Source of the DNA: Vallitalea pronyensis
Lineage (GTDB): Bacteria; Bacillota; Clostridia; Lachnospirales; Vallitaleaceae
Assembly: GCF_018141445.1 (NCBI RefSeq)
Contig: NZ_CP058649.1
Location: forward strand, 4,793,001-4,857,000
Reading direction: 5' to 3'
Length of the DNA stretch: 64,000 bases
The notes beneath the pieces are model-generated. The model was not told where the DNA came from and made no database searches. It saw nothing but the letters and a program-made list of their open reading frames with translations. This document shows positions 1 to 8,316 of the stretch, in pieces; within the stretch, counting starts at the first letter, position 1; each line of letters opens with the position of its first letter. Both the position numbers and the translations under genes were made by a program.

Positions 1-2
1 TC

Positions 3-1076
3 CTCATCTTAATACTGCTTCCGATTATCATAATCGGTATGATGACCAAGCTTATTGATGAGCAAGGGACCAAAAGGGTCTCACAAGTGGGTTATGTCAA
101 CCTGGACCATGGCGTTATGGGTGCTTCCCTTATAGATTATTTGAAAAGCCATGTGAATGCAGACTTTATTGAACTGAGTAAAAAAGACTTAGCCACTATT
201 CAAGGGCAAAAAGTTAATGTGACCCTACACATTCCAGAAGATTTTTCACAGGGAATCAGTGAACCACAGATGGGAAACGTAACGCTTCAGTCTACTGAAT
301 CCATACCTGTTTATGAAGCACTTAAGGCAGAAACCAATCACTACATGACCAGTTTATACGTTATTGACAAATTGGCAGATACAAGCGTCATACCACATTT
401 CCTAACCAGCATGGAAGATACCAAGCCTGCCAATGCACCTATTACCAATGATGACCTAGAAGCAGATACACCATCTGTAGGTTATGAAGGGCTCCTCATA
501 TCCATAGGTTTTATCACCATCTTTATGATGATGCTGATATTAATCACCATGGATACCCTTATAGAAGATAAAAAAAGATTAACCTTAGCCCGGATCTTTT
601 CCCATCCTGTTAAAGAGTGGGAAGTTGTCACAGGTAATCTATTAGGGAGCTTATCCCTTGGTATGCTCCAGCTTATACCCATACTCATCACACTAAAAAT
701 AGTCTTTGGAATACCTTGGGGGAATGTGTTTATTGGTATGGCCATCATCTTATTGGCATTCCTAATCATGACTACTTTACTGGGTATCGGGTTAATAGGT
801 ATTATTAAGAACAATTTCAATCCTCTGCTCATCATCACCACAGTGGTTATTCCTACGTCAATCCTTGGAGGTACATTTATACCTGCTTCCATGATGCCGG
901 ATACGATTAACAAGATTGCCTATATTGTTCCTCAGAAATGGGTCATGGCGTCATTAACTAAAATTTTAGGTGGGGAACCTCTTCATGCTGTGTTGCTGCA
1001 TATAGGTGTTATCCTTCTGTTTGGACTGGCTTTTGCCACCTTTGGTACACATAGCTTAAAACCCCTTAATGATTAA
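3..1076 (+). CDS. ABC-2 type transporter permease, 5' end outside window
   Basis: The reading frame is open from the first codon at the window edge, so the true start lies upstream; the Met at 39 is internal, preceded by a hydrophobic stretch (LILILLPIIIIGM) that looks like the first membrane helix. An extracellular loop of about 130 residues follows. The C-terminal half then has five or so hydrophobic segments (around LLISIGFITIFMMMLILI and LLIITTVVIPTSILGG), the ABC-2/YhaP-like export-permease pattern. The substrate cannot be read. A terminator overlaps the stop codon, so the transcript ends here. The partner ATPase is presumably just upstream, outside the window. Confidence 0.85.
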   Translation, partial: LILILLPIIIIGMMTKLIDEQGTKRVSQVGYVNLDHGVMGASLIDYLKSHVNADFIELSKKDLATIQGQKVNVTLHIPEDFSQGISEPQMGNVTLQSTESIPVYEALKAETNHYMTSLYVIDKLADTSVIPHFLTSMEDTKPANAPITNDDLEADTPSVGYEGLLISIGFITIFMMMLILITMDTLIEDKKRLTLARIFSHPVKEWEVVTGNLLGSLSLGMLQLIPILITLKIVFGIPWGNVFIGMAIILLAFLIMTTLLGIGLIGIIKNNFNPLLIITTVVIPTSILGGTFIPASMMPDTINKIAYIVPQKWVMASLTKILGGEPLHAVLLHIGVILLFGLAFATFGTHSLKPLND

Positions 1077-1086
1077 GGGGTTTTAA
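1056..1086 (+). terminator. Rho-independent terminator overlapping a stop codon
   Basis: Perfect 14-bp stem (1056-1069 with 1073-1086) and a 3-nt loop. The arm core is AAAACCCC/GGGGTTTT. The stop codon of the ABC permease (1074-1076) sits in the right arm. The A/T ends make it usable in both directions, so it could also serve the convergent gene ending at 1130. Confidence 0.85.
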
Positions 1087-1129
1087 GGCATGTATTCGGT
1101 TTATAGCGTGTTACCTTTAAGGATGATGT

Positions 1130-1582
1130 TTATGCATTCATTTGAGCTTGTCCATCATTGGCAGATATGTAGTCCAAAATTGCATCGTGGTTTTCCTTGG
1201 ATAAAAACAATGTTACAAAATCATGTGGACAATGAATCCCTGTTTTTTCTAGATCAATTAATATATCTTCATATGAAAAATAAAATGTCTTTTCGCACAC
1301 CTTGTACTTGGCATAATCGCTAATATCAATGGCATAATCATGGCATAGCCAATCCATAATCTTAAAAAAGTACGATTTCACCATGGTTTCTCTTGTTTTA
1401 ATTAAACTGTAAATGACATTAAATGACTTGTCCATGGTCATGTATTTTAGATATTTGGGCTTGAGTTCCCGAATGGATTCTGTTTTATAAAATAACTTAA
1501 TATCATAAAATTCTGTCTCTAGAAGCGCCACAATGGGCTTAACATCTAAGTATTTATCTGTACATAAAGTTACTTTTCCCAT
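1130..1582 (-). CDS. Hypothetical protein, 150 aa
   Basis: Not recognised. The frame could start at 1651, but the ATG at 1580-1582 has an AGAAGGTG ribosome site at proper spacing, giving a protein beginning MGKVTLCTDKYLDV. It is soluble, with no signal peptide or membrane segment, and is rich in Lys, Asp and aromatic residues (KTFYFSYEDILIDLEKTG), with a mixed alpha/beta look. It is convergent with the ABC permease and stands alone. It is probably a real gene because of the ribosome site and the lack of a better frame on the other strand. Confidence 0.6.
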   Translation of the reverse strand: MGKVTLCTDKYLDVKPIVALLETEFYDIKLFYKTESIRELKPKYLKYMTMDKSFNVIYSLIKTRETMVKSYFFKIMDWLCHDYAIDISDYAKYKVCEKTFYFSYEDILIDLEKTGIHCPHDFVTLFLSKENHDAILDYISANDGQAQMNA

Positions 1583-1787
1583 AATATCACCTTCTCTTAC
1601 ATTGAATTTCATTGAAGTTATCTTGGTTAAACCAACAAGTGGTTTAATCACATATTACCTTTATATTATTATAGCATATTTGTCCACAAAAAAATTAAAA
1701 GATAATGTTAGTTTTTGATAAAATGGGCTATCACAGGACTCTTCTATTCTACTAATAATGGTAAAATATTACAATTAGATAACATCC

Positions 1788-1816
1788 TTTACAAAAACAG
1801 TGAAGAAGCGTATACT
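1788..1816 (+). promoter_or_regulatory. Sigma-A promoter of the GntR-ABC operon
   Basis: TTTACA (1788-1793), a 17-bp spacer, then TATACT (1811-1816): one mismatch to consensus in each box. Transcription should start near 1823, upstream of the triple repeat at 1836-1862 and the GntR gene at 1889. The rest of the 1583-1888 gap holds only the divergent start of the hypothetical gene and A/T-rich sequence. Confidence 0.8.
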
Positions 1817-1835
1817 ATTACTGTACTATAACAAG

Positions 1836-1862
1836 TAGTACACCTAGTACACTTAGTACACC
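1836..1862 (+). promoter_or_regulatory. Three tandem 9-bp repeats, probable GntR operator
   Basis: TAGTACACC, TAGTACACT and TAGTACACC follow each other without gaps at 1836-1844, 1845-1853 and 1854-1862. They lie between the predicted transcription start and the GntR start codon. YtrA-subfamily GntR regulators usually repress their own operon from sites in the leader, so autoregulation by road-block is inferred. Confidence 0.7.
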
Positions 1863-1888
1863 AACCCTACATAAATGGAGGTGGCAAC

Positions 1889-2278
1889 ATGATTAACGTT
1901 GACCCAAGAAGCAGCACGCCTATCTATGAGCAAATCATCAATGAAGTTAAGACTTCTATTTTAAAAGGCATGTTAGTTCCAGGCGATAAATTACCCTCAG
2001 TGCGTCAACTATCTAAGAATCTCATTGTCAACCCCAATACCGTAAGCAAAGCCTATATGGAACTAGAGCGTCAAAAGGTCATTCAAACCTTAAAAGGCAG
2101 AGGGACTTATGTTTCCATGGACTATAACCCTACAAAAGAAGCGACTAAAATTAACATTATGAAAAATAACCTAAAAAATATTGTTGTAGAAGCCCATTAT
2201 ATCGGTATAGGAAAACAAGAACTCATTGGGATCATTGAGACAATCTATAATGAAATTGGAGGTAGTCATTCATGTTAA
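1889..2278 (+). CDS. GntR-family repressor, YtrA subfamily
   Basis: 129 aa. An N-terminal winged helix-turn-helix (about residues 10-75; PIYEQIINEVKTSILKGML, then LPSVRQLSKNLIVNPNTVSKAY) is followed by only about 50 residues, the short effector/dimer tail that defines the YtrA subfamily. A strong GGAGGTGG ribosome site precedes the ATG. The stop overlaps the next gene's start (ATGTTAA), so it is translationally coupled to the ABC ATPase. It probably represses this operon through the tandem repeats upstream. YtrA-type repressors of bacilli respond to cell-wall-active compounds; that role is not shown here. Confidence 0.9.
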   Translation: MINVDPRSSTPIYEQIINEVKTSILKGMLVPGDKLPSVRQLSKNLIVNPNTVSKAYMELERQKVIQTLKGRGTYVSMDYNPTKEATKINIMKNNLKNIVVEAHYIGIGKQELIGIIETIYNEIGGSHSC

Positions 2279-3153
2279 ATGTTCAAGGTGTTTATAAACT
2301 TATCGATGACAATACCATATTAAGAAATATAACGTTTACCATTCAACCTGGGTCTATCTTCGGTCTCATTGGTCCTAATGGTTCCGGTAAAAGCACACTG
2401 CTTCGATGTATTACAGGCATCTACAAGATGGATGCAGGCATTATTGAATTTAATGAGCAGCCTATATTTGACAACACGTTTATTAAAGAAAAGATTGGTT
2501 ACGTTGCCGATTACAATCACTTTTATGCTACTTATACGGTGCAAGCAATGATAAATTTATTTCATGATAGTTACCCTACCTTTGACCCTGAACGGTTTCG
2601 CCAGATGAACGAACTGTTCAAGATTAATAAGCGTATGCTTATTAGCAAATTATCAAAAGGTATGCGTACAAAACTATCTTTGATGCTGGCCCTATCCATT
2701 CACCCACACTTGCTTATTTTGGATGAACCCACCTCTGGTTTAGATCCTGCAAGTCGTCGAGCTGTACTGGATATGCTGTTAACTGAAGTATGCGAACGGC
2801 AAATTGCCATATTGATTGCCTCACATAACCTGAGCGAAGTGGAACGTATCTGTGATGTTATCGGCATACTAAAAGAAGGTACCATTGAATACACCAACTC
2901 CTTAGAAAACATGAAGAAAAACATTCGAAAATACCAGTTTGTATTAAAAGAAGATGTACCAACAGATTTTTCGTCCATAGAAGGTACCATTAGTTATAAA
3001 CAAAAAGGGCGTGTCCATTATCTTGTAACCAAGGATAATGATAAGTTTGAGCTAGCCATGCGTGATGTTAATACGCATTTCATAGAAGAAATTGATTTAA
3101 GTCTTGAAGATATGTTTATTTATTCTACAGGAGGTATAGAACATGGTGAATAA
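2272..3153 (+). CDS. ABC transporter ATP-binding protein (YtrB-like)
   Basis: 293 aa. Walker A GPNGSGKS (residues 34-41), signature LSKGMRTKLSLMLAL, Walker B LLILDEPTSGLD and the switch His in IASHNLSEVE are all present. The 80 or so residues after the ATPase core are typical of ABC-2 exporter ATPases. It overlaps the GntR stop by 7 bp and the permease start by 11 bp, so the three form one translational unit. It should energise the following permease; the cargo is unknown. Confidence 0.93.
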   Translation: MLNVQGVYKLIDDNTILRNITFTIQPGSIFGLIGPNGSGKSTLLRCITGIYKMDAGIIEFNEQPIFDNTFIKEKIGYVADYNHFYATYTVQAMINLFHDSYPTFDPERFRQMNELFKINKRMLISKLSKGMRTKLSLMLALSIHPHLLILDEPTSGLDPASRRAVLDMLLTEVCERQIAILIASHNLSEVERICDVIGILKEGTIEYTNSLENMKKNIRKYQFVLKEDVPTDFSSIEGTISYKQKGRVHYLVTKDNDKFELAMRDVNTHFIEEIDLSLEDMFIYSTGGIEHGE

Positions 3154-4159
3154 AACCTTATTTCTAAAAGATTGGAAAACTTTGAAATGGAATAGCCTGT
3201 TATTCTTTTTTATACTGTTTACTGTAAGGATTATTCCAGCTTATATCCATCTCTATGCCTATACCCATACGAAAGGTACTGCTCATGTCAGTGACCCCTA
3301 TACATTATGGGATATTTTTAGAGTTAATCTTCTAAATGTGAACTTAAGTCATACACTCATTAATGTAGCTTTTGTTATCCTTACAGCCTTTATACTTTTT
3401 TATGATTCTCGTAGTGGTTCTTATTCCTTGTTGGCGTCTATGCCTTTTAACCGACAAGAAATCATTGTAACGAAATTGGTATCCGGCGTTGTATCCATTT
3501 TGATGCCTTATGTTTTTTTACTGTTATTCGGCATAGGTATCTACTATACGTACATCAACAATACCGTGGTTGGAAGTCCTGACATTCTATTTAATTTAGC
3601 CAAATGGTTTTTAATGGTACTCCTTGTCTACCTGACCATATTTTTAATGGCCATGATGTTTCAATCCCTCTTGGGGAATCAGATTATCGCAGCAGTGATT
3701 ACAGGAATTATGCTCATCTTCCCTATTGGGTTCTTAGGCATGATTCAACTGTTAATTAATCAATTAACTGGAGGGGTAGCGTACAGCCTGTATCATCTAG
3801 GTCAAAAATTAACCATTGTTGACTATATAGCCGGCTTTCATCGAGATTATCTTTTTAAAGTTATTTTACTTGTCTTCTTGAGCATTGTATTTACAGAAAT
3901 AACATACCTGGCTTATTCACGTAATCAATTTGAGAAAAATGGCCAATTTTCCATGTTTCTGCCTTTGGAAAAAGTCTTCGTTGTTTGCTTCTCTATATGC
4001 ACAAGTTTATTAGTGACTGTTATTTTGAGCATGTCCAGCTCATTCCGTTATTTTGGTATCAGCAGTTTGTTTTTATTAATATTTGGTTTTGCCGTTGGCT
4101 TACTCTTTTCTATTATCTTGATTAAACTCTTGAAAAGACTCAGCCACCGGCCCAAATAA
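3143..4159 (+). CDS. ABC transporter permease (YtrC/YtrD-like)
   Basis: 338 aa with about six hydrophobic segments (for example SLLFFFILFTVRIIPAYI, TLINVAFVILTAFILF and ISSLFLLIFGFAVGLLFSIIL). It starts inside the 3' end of the ATPase gene. It looks like the membrane half of an ABC-2-type exporter: one helix, an extracellular stretch, then the cytoplasmic signature YSLLASMPFNRQEIIVTKLV, seen in permeases that couple to YtrB-like ATPases. The substrate cannot be predicted. Confidence 0.85.
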   Translation: MVNKTLFLKDWKTLKWNSLLFFFILFTVRIIPAYIHLYAYTHTKGTAHVSDPYTLWDIFRVNLLNVNLSHTLINVAFVILTAFILFYDSRSGSYSLLASMPFNRQEIIVTKLVSGVVSILMPYVFLLLFGIGIYYTYINNTVVGSPDILFNLAKWFLMVLLVYLTIFLMAMMFQSLLGNQIIAAVITGIMLIFPIGFLGMIQLLINQLTGGVAYSLYHLGQKLTIVDYIAGFHRDYLFKVILLVFLSIVFTEITYLAYSRNQFEKNGQFSMFLPLEKVFVVCFSICTSLLVTVILSMSSSFRYFGISSLFLLIFGFAVGLLFSIILIKLLKRLSHRPK

Positions 4160-4200
4160 TAACATGAATCAATTATGAAAGATTTACAAGGAGGTTGTAT

Positions 4201-4794
4201 ATGAAATTATCTGTATTAAAATCATGCCTGGTTGGCCTAATAGGCATCATGCTAACCGTGGTCATTGTTGGGTGCTACTCTGGAGGGGGAGAAACCATCA
4301 ATGAAGACGTTACTTTAGAGAACATGGACCTTGAGAAACTTGCAACATATAAGAAATCCTATGTTGGTGATAACAGCGCTGTTGGTAATATCCTTGACAG
4401 GCTATTGGGTAACAAGTACCGGCAAACATTTTCTTTAACTGAGGACAGCATCACATCACACTATGGGTTAAGTGATTCCACAAAAGAAGAGGAAAAAACT
4501 GAACTTGAAGATGCTTTAGAAGGTTACGTTGAAGATCATGGTAACCAATTGTTTTTTAACAATGCCCTTGCGCTATTTATTCTCGTTCAGAATGTGGATG
4601 TGGTTACCTTTGAAATTGATACGCAAACACCTGTTACCTTTACTGTAAACCGTGATGATATGCATAACTTATTGGAAGTGGATGACTTGCAACATTATGC
4701 TGAAGACATAGAAGCATGGCAACAGCTCATTGACCAAAAGATTAAAGCCTTATCAGATGATACGATTCAATGGATTCAAGACCATACGCAATAA
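4201..4794 (+). CDS. Putative lipoprotein, last gene of the GntR operon
   Basis: 197 aa. The ATG at 4201 is preceded by AAGGAGG at ideal distance; an in-frame TTG two codons earlier is less likely. The N-terminus is a lipoprotein signal (hydrophobic 9-22, lipobox VIVGC), so the mature protein begins at Cys and is membrane-anchored outside the cell. The mature part resembles DUF4825-type lipoproteins found beside regulatory genes (VTFEIDTQTPVTFTVNRDDM), though this family link is weak. It lies 41 bp after the permease and is probably cotranscribed. An accessory or sensing role for the exporter is inferred. Confidence 0.75.
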   Translation: MKLSVLKSCLVGLIGIMLTVVIVGCYSGGGETINEDVTLENMDLEKLATYKKSYVGDNSAVGNILDRLLGNKYRQTFSLTEDSITSHYGLSDSTKEEEKTELEDALEGYVEDHGNQLFFNNALALFILVQNVDVVTFEIDTQTPVTFTVNRDDMHNLLEVDDLQHYAEDIEAWQQLIDQKIKALSDDTIQWIQDHTQ

Positions 4795-4895
4795 TTCTCT
4801 GGCTTCGTTTTGAATTATTAATTTTTTATTAAAAGACAGGTTCAATAAATCACATTTGCTCACACCGACATACCATATATAGTTGACCCAAGATG

Positions 4896-4925
4896 AAGAC
4901 CACAAGATATTGTGGTTTTCTTTTA
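4896..4925 (+). terminator. Terminator of the GntR-ABC operon
   Basis: Stem ACCACAA (4899-4905), loop GATA, TTGTGGT (4910-4916), extended by weaker A-U/G-U pairs and followed by TTTCTTTT. It separates this operon from the MacB-like operon. Confidence 0.8.
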
Positions 4926-4977
4926 TTAACATTTTGTTAAAATATCAACTGACATTAAAACCCATATTTTTTATATA

Positions 4978-5006
4978 TAGTCATTTATAGCAAAAAATGC
5001 TATAAT
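4978..5006 (+). promoter_or_regulatory. Probable sigma-A promoter of the MacB-like operon
   Basis: TAGTCA (4978-4983, four of six to consensus), a 17-bp spacer, and a perfect TATAAT at 5001-5006 preceded by TGC (extended -10). The leader to the start codon at 5172 would be about 160 nt; no clear structure was seen in it. Confidence 0.6.
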
Positions 5007-5171
5007 TTTTAGTGATATGTTTTACCATTGCTTATGGGGAATTTTCATTTTCAACCTATATGATAACACCAGAACACAATATGTCATGTCCCAACCAGAC
5101 AATTGTCATGTGTTTATATTTTTTATGATGAGGAGATTCTCGAGGTTATATTTGGAGAAAGGAGGAGTATA

Positions 5172-5894
5172 TTGAGCACAATTATTAAAATCAAAGATTT
5201 ACGAAAAGTATATCGTATGGGCAACGAACGGGTTGTAGCTCTTGATAACATTAGTCTTGATATTAATAAAGGTGAGTGTTGTTGCATTCTAGGTACATCA
5301 GGTTCTGGAAAGTCAACACTTTTGAACATGATTGCTGGTCTTGAAAAACCAACAAAAGGCCTTATTAATGTTAAAGGTAATCGCATTGATAAAATGAATG
5401 AAAAGAAAGTAACGAAATTTCGTCAAAAACATGTAGGTTTTGTCTTTCAATCTTATAATCTATTACCCAACTTAACCGCCCTTGAAAATGTTGCCATGCC
5501 TCTCATCTTTACGGGCATGCCTAAGAAAAAAAGGGAAAAAGAAGCCAAACGTATGCTTAGTGCTGTAGGGCTAGGTGACCGTCTGCGTCATAAACCATCT
5601 CAAATGAGTGGTGGTCAGCAACAGCGTGTCAGTATCGCCCGAGCCTTTGTTGGCACCCCTGAGATTGTATTTGCCGACGAACCAACAGGTAACTTAGATA
5701 CCAAAACGACCATGGAAGTCATGAAATTAATCACGACGATTGCTAAAGACAATAATCAAACATTGATTATCGTCACCCATGACGTGGAAACATCTGTCTA
5801 TGCTAACCGTGTTATACATGTTAGAGACGGACTGATTGAAAGTATAGAAATGAATGAAATTGAAGAAGTTGAAGAAAAGAAACAGGAGGCTTAA
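5172..5894 (+). CDS. MacB/LolD-type ABC ATPase
   Basis: 240 aa. The TTG at 5172 is chosen because AAAGGAGG precedes it at about 7 nt; the longer frame from 5103 has no ribosome site and a non-homologous extension. Walker A GTSGSGKS (41-48), Q-loop FVFQSYNLLP, signature MSGGQQQRV, Walker B EIVFADEPT and the H-loop IIVTHD are intact. This is the COG1136 family, which powers mechanotransmission complexes and peptide or antibiotic transport without moving cargo through the membrane. Downstream genes supply a surface protein and the permease. Confidence 0.9.
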   Translation: MSTIIKIKDLRKVYRMGNERVVALDNISLDINKGECCCILGTSGSGKSTLLNMIAGLEKPTKGLINVKGNRIDKMNEKKVTKFRQKHVGFVFQSYNLLPNLTALENVAMPLIFTGMPKKKREKEAKRMLSAVGLGDRLRHKPSQMSGGQQQRVSIARAFVGTPEIVFADEPTGNLDTKTTMEVMKLITTIAKDNNQTLIIVTHDVETSVYANRVIHVRDGLIESIEMNEIEEVEEKKQEA

Positions 5895-5898
5895 CCCA

Positions 5899-8316
5899 AT
5901 GAAAAAAGCAAGACTATTGATCTATTTATGTGCATTATTGGTATGCACAGTGGCTGGTAGTGTGGAGGTATCAGCTGATACAGCCCTAAACATAACTCAA
6001 GTAACAAGCAAAGACAATATTAACATAGGTGATAAATTTGACTTAACATTACAGTTAAATACTGCTACTACAGATGATACGAAACTAATTATTTCAGCAA
6101 GTAGCTTCTATGTTAGAGATGGTTTGATATCTCGAAGCGTAAAAAATAAAGCAAGTGTCACCATTCCTTTAGAATGTAAAAATCTTGATGATGATAAAAT
6201 AACCATAACATTCGATTATCCAAATGATACATCAACTAAAGAAACTCTTAGTTTGGATTTACTCCCTAATAGCTCCGACTCCTCTTCTACACCTACAGAC
6301 ACCAAAAAGTACGCGCCTAAACTAGCCATCGTAAACGAATCCGTACCATCAACCATGGCGGGTAACAATCTGGAGCTTGACCTAGAAGTTAAAAACACAG
6401 GTTCTTATACAGCTAAAGATATCGTAGTAGAATTCGTACCACCTACAGATGAAAATTTCAAATATGAAATCAGTACCATTAGCTTGGTGGATAAAGTGGC
6501 TAAGTTAAAAAAAGAAGAAACAGCTAAGCTCAGTTATGCAATTGCTGTAAAATCCACTACACCCCCAAAAACATATAAGTGTACCATTAAATATACCTAT
6601 TCTAATCTATATGGGGATGTAACGAAAGATGAGCAAGATATCTATATTAAAGTAACAAAAGGCTATCCTGCTATTGATCTTGCGGTTACAGATGTTACAA
6701 CAACACCTGCTGTTGTCAATGCTGGTGAAGAAGTAAATCTTACGCTAAAAGTCAATAATAATGCAGGTATGAAAACAGTCAATAAAGTAACCTTATCCTT
6801 AGAAGGGTTAGCAAAAGACGGTGTATCTGGCTTCTCCATGACTAACGGTGTTAACAGTAAGGATATACTGAATCTATCCCCTCAAGAAAAAGGCAATGAA
6901 GTCACTTTCTCTCTTCTTGCTGGATCAGACTTGAAAAAAGGTAGTTATCCATTAACCCTTGTGATGAAATATATGGATACCGAACATGAAGAAAAAGAAA
7001 TCAAAAAAGAAATCTACATTAATGTCAACAGCGACAGCGATAAATCGACTGATATTACCATACAGAATGTGGCAGCACCTACAGGTAGGATTACTTATGG
7101 CAAATCCTTTAAAGTAGGTCTTGATATACAAAACACAGGAGAAGCTGACCTGAAAGATGTGGTGGTCACAGCTACTGGTGTGGATAACACGGTGATGATG
7201 CCCATGTCACAAAATGTTCAAGTTGTGGAAAACTTAGCAGTTGGTGCATCACAACATTTAACCTTCCTCTTTCAAGCATCGGACCTTGCAGAAACGAAGA
7301 ATTACTTAATTAATTTTGAAGTAAAAGGAAAAAGCGATAAAGATAAAGAAACACCTACTTTCTCTCAATACGTGGGTGTCAGTGTAGAAGGTAAACAAAA
7401 AGAAGATGATAACAGTACAACAAGTAAGCCCATTATTATTATCAGTGATTTTGTCATCAACCCTAAGATCGTCAATGCTGGTGAAACGTTTGATGTGAAA
7501 TTAACGTTTATGAACACCCATCGCGATAAGAAAATAGAAAACATTAAAGTGTCCTTCTCGGCAGAGAAAACCACTGATACAGATGCTCAAAAAGTGGGCA
7601 GTGTCTTTACACCAGTGGATACAAGTAGTACGTTCCATATTGAAGAAATAGGACCAAAGCAAACAGCCGAACATGAAGTCACATTCTTCACCATACCATC
7701 TGCACCTGCCAAAGTACATAATTTAGATGTAACCTTTTATTATGAATACAAAGGGGCTGATGGGAAGATCCTAACGGAAACCCTCTACGATGCTGTAAGA
7801 GCTACCGTTGTTCAACCTTCTCGTTTTATCACAAGTGATATTCGCGTACCTGAAACGGTGTTTGTTCAAGAACCTGTTAACATTTCACTTGAAATCAGTA
7901 ATACAGGTAAAACAACCCTTGATAACTTTACCGTTGCTGTTGAAGGTTTTGGTTCTTCCAATAGCCGCCAATACTTAGGTAACCTTGAACCTGGTAATAC
8001 AACCTATTATGATGTGGATATCTTTGCAGAACAACCAGGAGATGTTACTGGAAATCTGATATTCTCCTATACCAAGCCAGATGGCAGTGACGAAATCGTT
8101 AAGAAAGAAATCAAAACCATGGCACAAGAAATGCAGATGCCTGATATGAGCGAAATGGAAACTGGCAATTTCGATCAAATGAAGCCTGAAGAAAAAAAAT
8201 CCAATAAAATGTTATACATCATCGGCGGTAGTATCGCCGGTATCATCATTCTCATTATTATCATCGTTATCATCAGAAAAAGAAAAAAGAAAAAGGAATT
8301 AGAGTTTGATGAATAG
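5899..8316 (+). CDS. Secreted, membrane-anchored CARDB-repeat protein
   Basis: 805 aa. The start at 5899 follows AGGAGG and begins a clear signal peptide (KKARLLIYLCALLVCTVAG, cleavage after VSA). The extracellular part is built of repeated Ig-like CARDB/COG1361 domains; five carry the [AY]G..-x-L-x-N-[TN]-G hallmark (AGNNLELDLEVKNTG, AGEEVNLTLKVNNN, YGKSFKVGLDIQNTG, AGETFDVKLTFMNT, VQEPVNISLEISNTG). An acidic Met-rich linker, one membrane helix (MLYIIGGSIAGIIILIIIIV) and a KRKKKK tail end it. It lies between the MacB-like ATPase and permease genes and overlaps the permease start by 8 bp, so it probably takes the place of the HlyD/MacA adaptor in this transporter. Confidence 0.88.
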   Translation: MKKARLLIYLCALLVCTVAGSVEVSADTALNITQVTSKDNINIGDKFDLTLQLNTATTDDTKLIISASSFYVRDGLISRSVKNKASVTIPLECKNLDDDKITITFDYPNDTSTKETLSLDLLPNSSDSSSTPTDTKKYAPKLAIVNESVPSTMAGNNLELDLEVKNTGSYTAKDIVVEFVPPTDENFKYEISTISLVDKVAKLKKEETAKLSYAIAVKSTTPPKTYKCTIKYTYSNLYGDVTKDEQDIYIKVTKGYPAIDLAVTDVTTTPAVVNAGEEVNLTLKVNNNAGMKTVNKVTLSLEGLAKDGVSGFSMTNGVNSKDILNLSPQEKGNEVTFSLLAGSDLKKGSYPLTLVMKYMDTEHEEKEIKKEIYINVNSDSDKSTDITIQNVAAPTGRITYGKSFKVGLDIQNTGEADLKDVVVTATGVDNTVMMPMSQNVQVVENLAVGASQHLTFLFQASDLAETKNYLINFEVKGKSDKDKETPTFSQYVGVSVEGKQKEDDNSTTSKPIIIISDFVINPKIVNAGETFDVKLTFMNTHRDKKIENIKVSFSAEKTTDTDAQKVGSVFTPVDTSSTFHIEEIGPKQTAEHEVTFFTIPSAPAKVHNLDVTFYYEYKGADGKILTETLYDAVRATVVQPSRFITSDIRVPETVFVQEPVNISLEISNTGKTTLDNFTVAVEGFGSSNSRQYLGNLEPGNTTYYDVDIFAEQPGDVTGNLIFSYTKPDGSDEIVKKEIKTMAQEMQMPDMSEMETGNFDQMKPEEKKSNKMLYIIGGSIAGIIILIIIIVIIRKRKKKKELEFDE

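Noticed and set aside
1090..1323. 77-codon open frame on the plus strand
   Set aside because: It is antisense to the 150-aa hypothetical gene, has no ribosome site, and its composition is that of a shadow frame.
5103..5171. N-terminal extension of the MacB-like ATPase
   Set aside because: No ribosome site before 5103, and the 23 extra residues do not match the family; the TTG at 5172 has a strong site.
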